DNA from: Neobacillus bataviensis LMG 21833
GTDB lineage: Bacteria > Bacillota > Bacilli > Bacillales > Cytobacillaceae
DNA: 64,000 nt
Direction of reading: 5' to 3'
Assembly: GCF_000307875.1 (NCBI RefSeq)
Contig: NZ_AJLS01000005.1
Span: forward strand, 1-64,000
Position 1 is the first letter of the stretch; each line of letters opens with the position of its first letter. The notes under the pieces were generated by a model, which was given only the letters and a program-made list of their open reading frames with translations, was not told the origin of the DNA and did no database searches. Both the position numbers and the translations under genes were made by a program. Below, piece by piece: positions 17,727 through 26,237 of this stretch.

Positions 17727-18206
17727 ATGGCGATTTATGTAAAGGAAATGGATGATATTTTTGCAGAGGAAATATTGGGTTGGAAATACGAGGCACCCTA
17801 TGATTTTTATAATAATGAATACAGTGTAGATGCTGTGAGGGAATTATTGAATCACTCGTATTTTGTTGTATTAGACAATGATGAGATATTTGGATATTTC
17901 TGCAGCGGTGAATCCGCACAGGTACCGATTGGGAGCATGTTCGGGGCATATCCTGAAGGCTATTTGGATATCGGTATTGGGATGAACCCAATATTTACGG
18001 GTCAAGGGCGTGGACTTTTATTTTTTTTATTTATCCTTAATCACATTAAAGAAATTTTTGGAGATGCCCCACTCCGCCTTACTGTGGCCTCGTTTAATAG
18101 CCGCGCCATCCATCTTTACGAAAAAATTGGATTTGTAAATGAAAACGAGTTTAGACACGGGGATGTTGTGTTCATGACTATGGTTAAAGGGTCTATGTTC
18201 ATTTAA
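17727..18206 (+). CDS. GNAT-family N-acetyltransferase
   Basis: The 159-residue product has the GNAT fold. The acetyl-CoA binding loop is visible as DIGIGMNPIFTGQGRGLLFFLF (the Q-x-x-G-x-G-like element GQGRG, about residue 94). The C-terminal strand region is LRLTVASFNSRAIHLYEKIGFVNENEFRHG, including the N-R-A-I-x-L-Y-E-K-x-G-F signature shared with RimI-type enzymes. The acetyl acceptor cannot be told from the sequence. GGAGGTGTATT precedes the ATG. It is divergent from aceB and ends at a palindromic array. Confidence 0.85.
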   Translation: MAIYVKEMDDIFAEEILGWKYEAPYDFYNNEYSVDAVRELLNHSYFVVLDNDEIFGYFCSGESAQVPIGSMFGAYPEGYLDIGIGMNPIFTGQGRGLLFFLFILNHIKEIFGDAPLRLTVASFNSRAIHLYEKIGFVNENEFRHGDVVFMTMVKGSMFI

Positions 18207-18228
18207 TAAACCTTCCTTGGGAGACTTT

Positions 18229-18440
18229 ATTAAAGACAATATTCAATAGTTTTTCACCTAATTTGTCTTTAAGAGCCCTTATTAAGGACAAAAACCATTG
18301 GTTAATCAATGAATTTGTCTTTAAGAGCCCTTATTAAAGACAAAACCAATTGGCTAGTCACTGAATTTGTCTTTAATACCCTTTATTAAAGACATATCTC
18401 ACCAACTAATCACTAAAATTGTCTTTAAGAACTCTTATTT
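18229..18440. repeat. 52-bp-period palindromic array, about four units (array C)
   Basis: Units start at 18262, 18314, 18366 and 18418, with a partial right arm at 18229, all exactly 52 bases apart. Each unit has a 27-base palindrome, left arm TGTCTTTAA, right arm TTATTAAAGACA, and a spacer of about 25 bases that is itself partly conserved (ACCAATTGG, TAGTCACTGAA). The array fills the gap between the stop codon of the acetyltransferase gene and the stop codon of sirC, which converge here. Confidence 0.93.
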
Positions 18441-18442
18441 TT

Positions 18443-19063
18443 TCAAAAAATCAATTCCTTATAAAGCAACTGAAAATCTCGCTCACGATCGTGGCTATGT
18501 AAAAACTCATCGCTAACAATAGCCGTTAACAGTTTTCTTTTTAAAGCGGGGTCTGCAACTTCACTAATAATCCACTTCCGCTTCTCAAAAAGAAATTCGA
18601 GGTAGTCCTCGTACTTCTCATCAAACCCCAACTCGAGCTGCGCACGAATCTTCTTGGCTAGCGTTGGACTCGCACCGCCTGTTGAAACGGCAATCGACAA
18701 ATGGCCGCGTTGTACCACCGATGGAAGGTGGAAATCGGATCCATCCGGATCATCCACCATCATGACAAGCTGGTGGGGCTCCGTAGAATCCTTTATCAAT
18801 TGATTCACTGTCTTATCATTTGTGGCGGCGAATACCATAAATGCACCCTTCAAATCATCAACACAAAACGACTGCTGCATCCATTCCATTTTCCCAGACT
18901 TAGAAAGCCTTTGTAATTCCTCCGTCGCTTCCGGGCTAATCACCACTACTTTGGCCCCAGAAACCAGTAAGCCGCTGACCTTCCGCTCAGCCACTTTGCC
19001 GCCTCCAATGACCACAACCTTTTTCCCTTCAAGCCGTAACATAATTGGATAATTTGAGCTCAT
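18443..19063 (-). CDS. sirC: Precorrin-2 dehydrogenase (siroheme synthase dehydrogenase part)
   Basis: NAD-dependent enzyme oxidising precorrin-2 to sirohydrochlorin. The 206-residue protein opens with YPIMLRLEGKKVVVIGGGKVAERKVSGLL, the Rossmann nucleotide-binding motif of the family. Further motifs are VFAATNDKTVNQLI, VDDPDGSDFHLPSVVQRGHLSIAVSTGGASPTLAKKIRAQLE. GAGGTGG lies three bases before the ATG at 19063, which overlaps the end of sirB by 35 bases. It is the last gene of the nitrite reductase/siroheme operon. Confidence 0.92.
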   Translation of the reverse strand: MSSNYPIMLRLEGKKVVVIGGGKVAERKVSGLLVSGAKVVVISPEATEELQRLSKSGKMEWMQQSFCVDDLKGAFMVFAATNDKTVNQLIKDSTEPHQLVMMVDDPDGSDFHLPSVVQRGHLSIAVSTGGASPTLAKKIRAQLELGFDEKYEDYLEFLFEKRKWIISEVADPALKRKLLTAIVSDEFLHSHDRERDFQLLYKELIF

Positions 19064-19745
19064 GTTCCACCTCAGCTGCTCGTTTTTCAATTAGCGGAAT
19101 TAATTTTTCATCAAAGCCAATCGCTTCACAAAAAACAACATCCCCAGCTAGTTCCTTCTCCATTTTGACGGTATAACCTCCGGAAAACAAGAAATAGGGA
19201 AGAATATAAATCTTCTGGTTCGTTAGTTTCTCTGCTACCCCTTGATATAATGGAGACGTTGTGACGAAGGCCGTATGAACCTTACTAGTGATTTTCTCAG
19301 CTAAACCTAAAGCTAGTTTTTCAAAATCAACCCCAGCTTCAGTCAAACGGCTTCCATGTCCCACCAGCAGCACCGATTCATTCTCCGCCCCGCCAAACCC
19401 AGCCTCAGCCAGCCTATCTGAAAGAATTCCGACCAAAACTTCATCAACACCAAGCGGCTTTCCGTAGTGAAAGACAACATCCGGAAAGCGTTCCAGTTCT
19501 GCGGGAATATCAACATTTGCATGAATTCCTGGCAATAAGAATACAGGGACAACCGTAATCTCACTTGCCCCCTGCCCGATACATGTTTCAATTGCCTGTG
19601 TCGTTGATGGATCAGCATGTTCAAGAAATCCATAGGCCTGTACCGCTGCCGAAGACCGCTGCATTACTTTTTGGATAAAAGCAATAAATCTCGCATTTGC
19701 TGCAGCCCGCCGGCTTCCGTGTGCGATATAAATGATCGCTTTCAT
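19029..19745 (-). CDS. sirB: Sirohydrochlorin ferrochelatase
   Basis: Inserts iron into sirohydrochlorin to give siroheme. The 238-residue protein has two CbiX-type halves. The N-terminal half shows YIAHGSRRAAANARFIAF with the metal-binding His, and ITVVPVFLLPGIHANVDIPAEL. The C-terminal half repeats the theme as LLVGHGSRLTEAGVDFEKLA and ILPYFLFSGGYTVKMEKEL. It is located 3 bases downstream of the cobA-hemD fusion and overlaps sirC. Operon position with NirBD fixes siroheme as the intended product. Confidence 0.92.
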   Translation of the reverse strand: MKAIIYIAHGSRRAAANARFIAFIQKVMQRSSAAVQAYGFLEHADPSTTQAIETCIGQGASEITVVPVFLLPGIHANVDIPAELERFPDVVFHYGKPLGVDEVLVGILSDRLAEAGFGGAENESVLLVGHGSRLTEAGVDFEKLALGLAEKITSKVHTAFVTTSPLYQGVAEKLTNQKIYILPYFLFSGGYTVKMEKELAGDVVFCEAIGFDEKLIPLIEKRAAEVEHELKLSNYVTA

Positions 19746-19748
19746 CCC

Positions 19749-21197
19749 TTACACATCCTTAATCAGATGACCGGCCAAATAGTCAACCAGTGCTTCCTTC
19801 GTTGCCTTTTCCGGCATTCCATGCGAAGGCAGTCCGGCAGCTTCTACTGCGGCCATTGTTTGTTTACCCATACTGACAACTTGCAAATCCTTCAATAGCT
19901 CCACGGTATCTATGTCACTTTCTCGCAATGCTTCGATAAACGGTTCCACAGATGCACTGCTAGGGAATACCATGGTATTCCCATCCGCTTCCTCTAGCAT
20001 TCTTTTAAAAATCGGCAGGAACTGGAAATCCAACTCCTTTTTGCTAGTTACCATTAGATTAGCATTTTCAGAATTTCTCCGTAAAATACTATCGTCACCA
20101 ACAATTAGTAAGTTACCTGTCTCCGGCATCTCTTCAGCAAGCTGCGCGATAAATCCACGGTCATTTAATGCTTTCACTGATTTAGTAGACGCGCCAAAAA
20201 AATCAGCATGTATTTTTCGGATATCGACACCATTTTCAAATACAGCACTAAAAAATTCGCCTACACTTTCAGGAGAGGTAAATAGAATCTTGTCATACGA
20301 TGACACTTTTTTTAGATCAACTGGCAGCACGGTCTTTTTCCATTTCGGAAATTCGATGACATCAGCGCCTTGATCCATTAAATGCTGCGCCATACCGCTC
20401 ACGCTCTCACCAGTACGGGCCAAGAGGATTTGCCGGCCATACAGTGGTTTACTTTCAAACCAGCTAATTTTCTCCCGAAGTGAAATGACTTCTCCTACAA
20501 GAATGATCGCAGGATTGGTGAACTTGGCCTTCAACACTTTCTCAGAAATATCAGCAAGTGTCCCTTGCAATGTTTTTTGGCGGCCAAATGTCCCCCATTG
20601 GATTAGAATCACTGGTGTGGAAGCTGGCTTCCCTTGATTTACAAGATTTTCACAGATAAATGGTAAATTCCCCACTCCCATGTAAAAAGCAATCGTATCC
20701 ACTCCGCGGACGAGACCTTCCCAGTCTAGCAGCGGTTTACCTTCCTTGGATTTATCATGAGCGGTAACAACGGCAAAGGATTCGGCATGATCACGATGGG
20801 TTACAGGAATTCCCGCATAAAGGGGGGCTGCAATCCCCGATGAGATGCCTGGAACGATTTCAAAAGGAATTTGGTATAGGGCGAGGGCTGCCGCTTCTTC
20901 ACCCACGCGGCCGAAAACGCCGGGGTCTCCGCCTTTTAAGCGGACGACAATTTTTCCTGCTAATGCCTTTTCCACCAATAAGTCATTAATGTTCTCCTGC
21001 CGTAAAATATGACGATCAGGCAATTTGCCGCAGTAAATCAACTCGCAATCGCCCGTTGCATATTCCAATAGCTTTGGATTGGCAAGCCGGTCATATAAAA
21101 TGACCTCGGCTTGCTTAATGGCTTCCATTCCTTTAACAGTGATTAATCCAACGTCCCCTGGCCCTGCCCCAACTAAAAATACCTTTCCTGTCTTCAT
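19749..21197 (-). CDS. Uroporphyrinogen-III C-methyltransferase fused to uroporphyrinogen-III synthase-like domain
   Basis: A 482-residue two-domain protein. Residues 1 to about 245 form the SUMT methyltransferase: VFLVGAGPGDVGLITVKG, ILYDRLAN, VVRLKGGDPGVFGRVGEEA, and IPFEIVPGISSGIAAPLYAGIPVTHRD. Residues about 255-480 (GRQILLARTGESVSGMAQHLMDQGADVIEFPKWK... KILFTSPESVGEFF) look like a HemD uroporphyrinogen-III synthase domain. The fusion can make uroporphyrinogen III and methylate it twice to precorrin-2. B. subtilis has a related methyltransferase (NasF) beside nasDE. Gene order nirB-nirD-this gene-sirB-sirC encodes the full siroheme branch. Confidence 0.9.
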   Translation of the reverse strand: MKTGKVFLVGAGPGDVGLITVKGMEAIKQAEVILYDRLANPKLLEYATGDCELIYCGKLPDRHILRQENINDLLVEKALAGKIVVRLKGGDPGVFGRVGEEAAALALYQIPFEIVPGISSGIAAPLYAGIPVTHRDHAESFAVVTAHDKSKEGKPLLDWEGLVRGVDTIAFYMGVGNLPFICENLVNQGKPASTPVILIQWGTFGRQKTLQGTLADISEKVLKAKFTNPAIILVGEVISLREKISWFESKPLYGRQILLARTGESVSGMAQHLMDQGADVIEFPKWKKTVLPVDLKKVSSYDKILFTSPESVGEFFSAVFENGVDIRKIHADFFGASTKSVKALNDRGFIAQLAEEMPETGNLLIVGDDSILRRNSENANLMVTSKKELDFQFLPIFKRMLEEADGNTMVFPSSASVEPFIEALRESDIDTVELLKDLQVVSMGKQTMAAVEAAGLPSHGMPEKATKEALVDYLAGHLIKDV

Positions 21198-21222
21198 CCT
21201 GCAGCCTTCCTTCCCTGTTGTC

Positions 21223-21543
21223 TTACAATACGATAAAAATAATATTCTCTTTTATTTCTACCTGATATGTCTGTACTTTCCCCTCGTCCGGAGCCTGAAC
21301 CGTACCATCTACTAAAGAAATTTTCCAATCATAGACCGGGCAGTATACATAATTGCCGCTGACAAGTCCTTCGGAAAGGACGCCGCCCTTCGGATGGGGA
21401 CTGCGATTTTCAAGTGCATAAACCTCGCCATTTGTAACCTTAAAAAGAGCAATTTCTGTCTTATCAATCTTAATAGAATAGCCTGCCCTAGCCTTTAAAT
21501 TAGAATAATGTGCTACTGGAATCCGTGTTAATGTTTCGATCAT
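21223..21543 (-). CDS. nirD: Nitrite reductase small subunit NirD (Rieske fold, incomplete ligand set)
   Basis: Small partner of the assimilatory/dissimilatory NADH-nitrite reductase, 106 residues, with a Rieske-like fold: EIALFKVTNGEVYALENRSPHPKGGVLSEGLVSGNYVYCPVYDWKI. Canonical Rieske proteins use C-x-H and C-x2-H. Here the first box reads RSPHP (Ser in place of Cys) and the second CPVY (Tyr in place of His), so only one His and one Cys remain. A [2Fe-2S] cluster is therefore unlikely. Its ATG overlaps the nirB stop (ATGA), showing translational coupling. Confidence 0.9.
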   Translation of the reverse strand: MIETLTRIPVAHYSNLKARAGYSIKIDKTEIALFKVTNGEVYALENRSPHPKGGVLSEGLVSGNYVYCPVYDWKISLVDGTVQAPDEGKVQTYQVEIKENIIFIVL

Positions 21544-23966
21544 TTGGACTCACTCCCAACTGCTACAGTGTGTTTAGTATAATATTTATCTTGAATTTCT
21601 TCACTTTGAATCGCTTCATTCCAAGGCTCGATATACTTTTTCAACGTTTGATCCATGCGTTCGTTTAAAGCTTTACGAGTTTCTTCATCTGCCAGGACTT
21701 CTTTCACATGATCAAGACCCATGCGCTCAACCCATTTTGAGGTACGCTCTAAATAATTCGCTGTTTCCCGGTAGTATTGCAGGTAAGCGCCTGTCATTTC
21801 CATAACTTCTACTTGTGTTTTTACCGTGCATAGTAAATCTCCAGGGCGAAGGTCAACACCGCCGTTACCCGCGACGTAAATCTCCCAGCCGCCATCGATG
21901 CCGACGAAGCCGATATCCTTGATGCCTGCTTCAGAGCAGTTTCTTGGGCAGGCTGATACGCCCATTTTTACTTTATGAGGTGTATCAAGTCGTTCAAATT
22001 TCTTTTCCAGCTCAATGCCAAGTGCCATGGAATCCTGTGTACCGTAGCGGCAGAATTGTGCGCCGACACAAGTCTTAACGGTACGTAGTGTTTTTCCATA
22101 AGCATAACCTGATGGCATATCAAGATCTTCCCACATGCTTGGCAGGTCTTCTTTTTTCACACCGAACAAACCAATCCCCTGTCCACCGGTTAATTTTACT
22201 AACGGAACATGGTACCTTTCTGCGACTTCAGCAATTTTCTTCAAATCCGCCGCCGTTGTGACCCCGCCGTACATTCTTGGAACGACGGAGTACGTTCCGT
22301 CTTTTTGAATATTGGCGTGTATTTTTTCGTTAACCAAACGGGAATCACGGTCATCCTTGTATTCATCCATGAGAATCATGCCAAGGTAATAATTGATGGC
22401 CGGGCGGCATTTCGTGCAGCCTTCCTCATTATTCCACTCCAGCACGTTCATGACCTCTTTCACACTTGTTAAGCCCTTCTCCTTGATTTCCGCCACCAAT
22501 TCCTCACGGCTAATCGTAGTACAACCGCAAATGCTCACCTTTTGCGCAGCAGTAGCATCAAATTGGTCACCAAGTGTATGGGCAAGAATGCTGCTGACCA
22601 TCGGCTTACAGCGACCGCATGAACGACCGGCGTTTGTGCAATGGCTGACTTGATCAAGAGTCGTGAGCCCCTGCGTTTGAATCGCTTCAACAATTGCCCC
22701 TTTTGTGACACCATTACAGCCGCAAACTAGTTCATCGTCCGGCATAGCAGCAATCGAATCGCTTGTCCCGCTTCCCGTACATTCTGTTTGAAAAATTGAA
22801 CCCCCGCTAATATCTTCTTTTTTCGTCAGCATCCGGAACAGCCTTGTGCTATCCTTTGTGTCACCATAAAGAACAATCCCAACAATCATGTTATTTCTGG
22901 TTAGCACCCGTTTATAGATGCCTTCATATTCGTTGTAAATCATGATTGATTTGGTTGATTCGTCTTCAAATATTTCTCCGGCAGAGTAAAGGTCAACTCC
23001 TGCCACTTTTAGCTGTGTTCCTGTAACAGAGCCTTCATAAGGTTCCCCGTCCATACCACAAATCCGGTTCGCTAGTACTTTCCCTTGTTCATACAATGGT
23101 GCAACCAACCCATAAACAATTTCTCGGTGCTCGGCACATTCTCCAACAGCGTACACATGTGGCACACTGGTTTCCATAAAGTCATTGACGACAATGCCGC
23201 GATTAACGTAAATACCGCTATTTTTCGCAACCGTTGTATTGGATTTAATCCCAATAGACATTACGACAAGGTCGGCTTCGGCTTCTGAGCCGTCTTTAAA
23301 ACGAAGACCTGTGACACGTTCATCACCAAGAATTTCGACCGTTTCTTTTTCCATTAAGAAGTTCATGCCCTGGGCTTCTAGTTCTGACCTAAGAAGTGAA
23401 GAGGCAATTGGGTCAAGCTGGCGTTCCATTAGATGCGGCATCAGGTGTACCACATCGACGCTCATTCCAAGATTCAACAAGCCTCTTGCAGCTTCGAGCC
23501 CAAGAAGTCCACCGCCGATTACCACAGCTTTTTTATACTCCTCGGCTGACTTGATCATCATTTCACAATCTTGGATATCACGAAATCCTGTTACACCGAT
23601 TTTGTCTGCACCTGGAATAGGCAAGATGAAAGAATTTGATCCTGTAGCAATGATTAATTCATCATACTCAACTTCCCGGCCTTGATCGCTGATGACGCGC
23701 TTTCTGTCCACATCTATTTTGACAACTGCTTCACCTGAAAATAATTGAATATTATTCTCTTTATACCAATCTAGCGGATTGATAATGATTTCATCAAAAT
23801 TTGTATCGCCCTGCAGGATATTGGATAACTTGATTCGATTATAGTTAGGGTGTGGTTCTTGTCCAAAAATCGTTATGTCAAATTGTTCTGGGGCTTGTTT
23901 GAGGATTTCTTCAATCGTTCTGACCCCAGCCATTCCGTTTCCGATCATTACTAATTTTTTCATCAT
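21540..23966 (-). CDS. nirB: NADH-dependent nitrite reductase large subunit
   Basis: Reduces nitrite to ammonia with NAD(P)H through FAD, Fe-S and siroheme. The 808-residue chain begins with a pyridine-nucleotide oxidoreductase domain (KLVMIGNGMAGVRTIEEIL and VVIGGGLLGLEAARGLL). Two BFD-like iron-sulfur modules follow (VCGCNGVTKG...GRSCGRCKP and ICGCTTISRE...GCTKCRP). The siroheme/[4Fe-4S] domain carries CVGAQFCRYG and CPRNCSEAG. Start 23966 is preceded by GGGAG; the longer in-frame ATG at 24074 lies inside the regulatory region and would overlap an Fnr-type box. It heads a five-gene operon with nirD and the siroheme genes. Confidence 0.96.
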   Translation of the reverse strand: MMKKLVMIGNGMAGVRTIEEILKQAPEQFDITIFGQEPHPNYNRIKLSNILQGDTNFDEIIINPLDWYKENNIQLFSGEAVVKIDVDRKRVISDQGREVEYDELIIATGSNSFILPIPGADKIGVTGFRDIQDCEMMIKSAEEYKKAVVIGGGLLGLEAARGLLNLGMSVDVVHLMPHLMERQLDPIASSLLRSELEAQGMNFLMEKETVEILGDERVTGLRFKDGSEAEADLVVMSIGIKSNTTVAKNSGIYVNRGIVVNDFMETSVPHVYAVGECAEHREIVYGLVAPLYEQGKVLANRICGMDGEPYEGSVTGTQLKVAGVDLYSAGEIFEDESTKSIMIYNEYEGIYKRVLTRNNMIVGIVLYGDTKDSTRLFRMLTKKEDISGGSIFQTECTGSGTSDSIAAMPDDELVCGCNGVTKGAIVEAIQTQGLTTLDQVSHCTNAGRSCGRCKPMVSSILAHTLGDQFDATAAQKVSICGCTTISREELVAEIKEKGLTSVKEVMNVLEWNNEEGCTKCRPAINYYLGMILMDEYKDDRDSRLVNEKIHANIQKDGTYSVVPRMYGGVTTAADLKKIAEVAERYHVPLVKLTGGQGIGLFGVKKEDLPSMWEDLDMPSGYAYGKTLRTVKTCVGAQFCRYGTQDSMALGIELEKKFERLDTPHKVKMGVSACPRNCSEAGIKDIGFVGIDGGWEIYVAGNGGVDLRPGDLLCTVKTQVEVMEMTGAYLQYYRETANYLERTSKWVERMGLDHVKEVLADEETRKALNERMDQTLKKYIEPWNEAIQSEEIQDKYYTKHTVAVGSESK

Positions 23967-24020
23967 TGGGTCGCTCCCTATCTGTTTTATTACGTTATTT
24001 ATGTTTTTCTCTATATCTAT

Positions 24021-24026
24021 ATTGTA
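24021..24026 (-). promoter_or_regulatory. -10 element of the nirB promoter
   Basis: TACAAT on the minus strand; it predicts a transcript start near 24014. The nearer Fnr-type box then has its centre exactly 41.5 bases upstream, the classical position for activation without a strong -35. No good -35 hexamer is seen. Confidence 0.7.
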
Positions 24027-24047
24027 ATTACCTGAACAAAATAAAAT

Positions 24048-24063
24048 TGTGAAGTTCGTCACA
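24048..24063. promoter_or_regulatory. Fnr-type box 1 (TGTGA-N6-TCACA), at -41.5 of nirB
   Basis: A perfect TGTGA-N6-TCACA palindrome. This matches the binding consensus of Bacillus Fnr. Its centre lies at -41.5 relative to the start predicted from the TACAAT element, so oxygen-limitation control of nirBD is likely. Confidence 0.82.
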
Positions 24064-24076
24064 TTCCAATACAACT

Positions 24077-24092
24077 TGTGAATGATTTCACA
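24077..24092. promoter_or_regulatory. Fnr-type box 2 (TGTGA-N6-TCACA), at -70.5 of nirB
   Basis: A second perfect palindrome 29 bases farther upstream. It could boost nirB activation, or act on the divergent hydrolase gene whose ATG is at 24165. For that gene I see no -10 at the matching distance. Confidence 0.78.
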
Positions 24093-24164
24093 ATATTGTC
24101 ATAAACCTCATTTCACTTGATAATATAATTAAAAATGGAATATTATTGAATTACGAGGTGTTAC

Positions 24165-25043
24165 ATGACGAGTCATTTAATTTATAAAAGTGACATTGGA
24201 AAAGCTGCTATTCTTGGTTTTTACGAAAAATACTTAGAATCATTTAAATGTGATTTCGAAAGAATGTATGTGGAGACGACATTTGGTAGGACTCACGTTT
24301 TAGTGGCTGGACCTGAAGACGGAAAGCCGATTTTTATTTTTCAAGGCGGAAATTGTATCAATCCTATGACATTATCATGGTTCAAGCCGCTACTAGAAAA
24401 CTATCGAATTTATGCTCCCGATACGATTGGTCATCCAGGATTCAGCGCAGAAACACGAATATCTGCCCGGGATGACAGTTTCGCACGCTGGATATCAGAA
24501 TTAATGGCCAACTTTCATATCGAAAAATCGGCCTTTATTGGGCCTTCATACGGCGCTGGTATTATCCTGAGGCTGGCGACCTTCATGCCTGAAAAAATCG
24601 CTTGTTCCGTTTTAGTATCTCCATCAGGGATTCAACTTGGTTCTAAGCTTGCGATGATTAGGAAAATTCTTGTGCCATTAATGATCTATAAATTCAATGA
24701 TTCTAATGAACAAATGAATAAAATAGCTAATACCATGTCCGACGATAGTATGAAAGAAATGGATCAAGAAATTATTGCGAGTATTTTTAAGTATGTAAAA
24801 CTTGAGCAGGAAATGCCGAAGCTCACTGAAAAAAGAGAATTACTAAACTACACAGCTCCAACTATGATCATCGCTGGTCGAAAGGATATTTTTTTTCCAG
24901 AGGAGAAAATTATGAAAGCAGCCCATGAAATCATTCCAAACCTTACAAACTATGAAGCTTTCGATATGGGGCATTTCCCGTCTGAAGCGGATCTAGTAAA
25001 AATGGATCCCGCAATAAAACAGTTTCTTGAATTATATTACTAG
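24165..25043 (+). CDS. Alpha/beta-hydrolase
   Basis: The 292-residue protein is an alpha/beta-hydrolase. The oxyanion region PIFIFQGGNCINPMTLSWFKPLLENYRIYAPDTIGHPGFS, nucleophile elbow GPSYGAG (Ser about residue 127), acid AGRKDIFFPEE and base MGHFPSEAD appear in order. It resembles carboxylesterase-type hydrolases of bacilli; the substrate is unknown. GAGGTG precedes the ATG. It is transcribed divergently from nirB and lies 9 bases ahead of the acyltransferase gene, with which it is probably cotranscribed. Confidence 0.82.
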   Translation: MTSHLIYKSDIGKAAILGFYEKYLESFKCDFERMYVETTFGRTHVLVAGPEDGKPIFIFQGGNCINPMTLSWFKPLLENYRIYAPDTIGHPGFSAETRISARDDSFARWISELMANFHIEKSAFIGPSYGAGIILRLATFMPEKIACSVLVSPSGIQLGSKLAMIRKILVPLMIYKFNDSNEQMNKIANTMSDDSMKEMDQEIIASIFKYVKLEQEMPKLTEKRELLNYTAPTMIIAGRKDIFFPEEKIMKAAHEIIPNLTNYEAFDMGHFPSEADLVKMDPAIKQFLELYY

Positions 25044-25052
25044 AGGTGATTT

Positions 25053-26198
25053 ATGATTAAAGATCAATTTAGACTTAATCGACAATATGATTTGGATTGG
25101 ATCCGGGTATTGGCAACGATTGCGGTGTTTCTCTATCATTGCTCGATGTTTTTTAATCCCTTTCCATGGCATGTGAAAAACAATGAACAAGATTCAGGCT
25201 GGATTTTGGCCTTTTCACTCTTTGTCGGTTCCTGGCTGATGCCTATTTTTATTGCTGTATCGGGAATTAGTGTTGTTTACACTTTGCAGAAACGAACCGC
25301 GGCGGTCTATATTCGCGAGCGATTGTTACGATTAGGTGTTCCACTTTTATTTGGAGTAATCTTTTTAACTCCACCGCAGGTTTACATTGAACGAATTACT
25401 CACAATCAGTTTAATGGTTCATTTATCGATTTCCTTCCCCATTATTTAGACGGTGTGTACTTAAGTATTGGCGGAACGGGGAACTTTGCCTTTTTCGGTT
25501 TGCACCTATGGTATTTGCTTGTACTTCTCGTCTTTTCCCTTCTTACTCTGCCTCTTTTTAAAAAAATAGGCAGGAAAAATAAATTTAGCTTTGTTCATTT
25601 TTTCATTTTACCAATAGTACTTTTTCTAGTCGGGCCCATTAAAACCGTCAATCTAGGCGGATGGGATATCGTTTATTATTTAGTACTCTTTATTTATGGC
25701 TATTATTTCTTTTCAAATGAAGCATTCAAACCTGCCCTTCAAAAGACCATTAAGTTTCATTTTACTATCGCTGTTTTCACTTCGTTGGTTTTCATCGTTT
25801 GGTTTATGAAGGCAGTCCCGCAGCCGGGAACAATCAATGATATCCTTTTTTATGCCGTTCACACGGTAAATTGTTGGAGCTGGCTGTTATGTATATTCTT
25901 TTTAGCAGACAAATATTTATCGGTACCGAATCGTTTCTTAACATATGGCAGTGAGGCCTCCATGCCATTTTATGTGCTACATCAGCCTGTCATCGTATTG
26001 CTTGGTTTTCTTATGTATGATTTGCCTTGGCCAATCCCCGTTAAACTGATTTTTCTTATTGCTGCTTCGTTTGTCATTATTATGCTACTTTATCATTTGA
26101 TCATTAGACGCATTCCTGCCTTACGATTTTTGTTTGGAATGAAGAGTACGACAACGGTGAAGGAAACTCCTGCTGCGACAGGTACTGCTCCACGCTAA
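25053..26198 (+). CDS. Acyltransferase family 3 (OafA/OatA-like) membrane protein
   Basis: A 381-residue polytopic protein of the acyltransferase-3 family, whose members move acyl groups onto sugars or lipids. It has the typical opening RQYDLDWIRVLATIAVFLYHCSMFF, with the catalytic His in the first helix (LYHC). Later segments include FFGLHLWYLLVLLVFSL, YGSEASMPFYVLHQPVIVLLGF and about ten hydrophobic stretches. There is no SGNH esterase extension. The acceptor is not deducible. It shares a transcript with the hydrolase upstream, possibly as a modification pair. Confidence 0.85.
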   Translation: MIKDQFRLNRQYDLDWIRVLATIAVFLYHCSMFFNPFPWHVKNNEQDSGWILAFSLFVGSWLMPIFIAVSGISVVYTLQKRTAAVYIRERLLRLGVPLLFGVIFLTPPQVYIERITHNQFNGSFIDFLPHYLDGVYLSIGGTGNFAFFGLHLWYLLVLLVFSLLTLPLFKKIGRKNKFSFVHFFILPIVLFLVGPIKTVNLGGWDIVYYLVLFIYGYYFFSNEAFKPALQKTIKFHFTIAVFTSLVFIVWFMKAVPQPGTINDILFYAVHTVNCWSWLLCIFFLADKYLSVPNRFLTYGSEASMPFYVLHQPVIVLLGFLMYDLPWPIPVKLIFLIAASFVIIMLLYHLIIRRIPALRFLFGMKSTTTVKETPAATGTAPR

Positions 26199-26206
26199 CG
26201 TAATTA

Positions 26207-26233
26207 GAGGGTGCCCATCATGTGGGCACCCTC
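26207..26233. terminator. Bidirectional hairpin between acyltransferase and membrane-protein genes
   Basis: A perfect 11-bp stem (GAGGGTGCCCA with its complement, 5-nt loop) followed by T-rich sequence on the plus strand, at the meeting point of converging genes. Confidence 0.85.
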
Positions 26234-26237
26234 TTCT

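Noticed and set aside
18229-18440. CRISPR array
   Set aside because: The spacers are conserved between units rather than unique, repeats are present only three or four times, and there are no cas genes in the window. The same holds for the other arrays.
23967-24074. Longer nirB start at 24074
   Set aside because: It would add 36 residues not typical of NirB, lies inside the Fnr-type box region and upstream of the predicted transcript start, and has no ribosome site.
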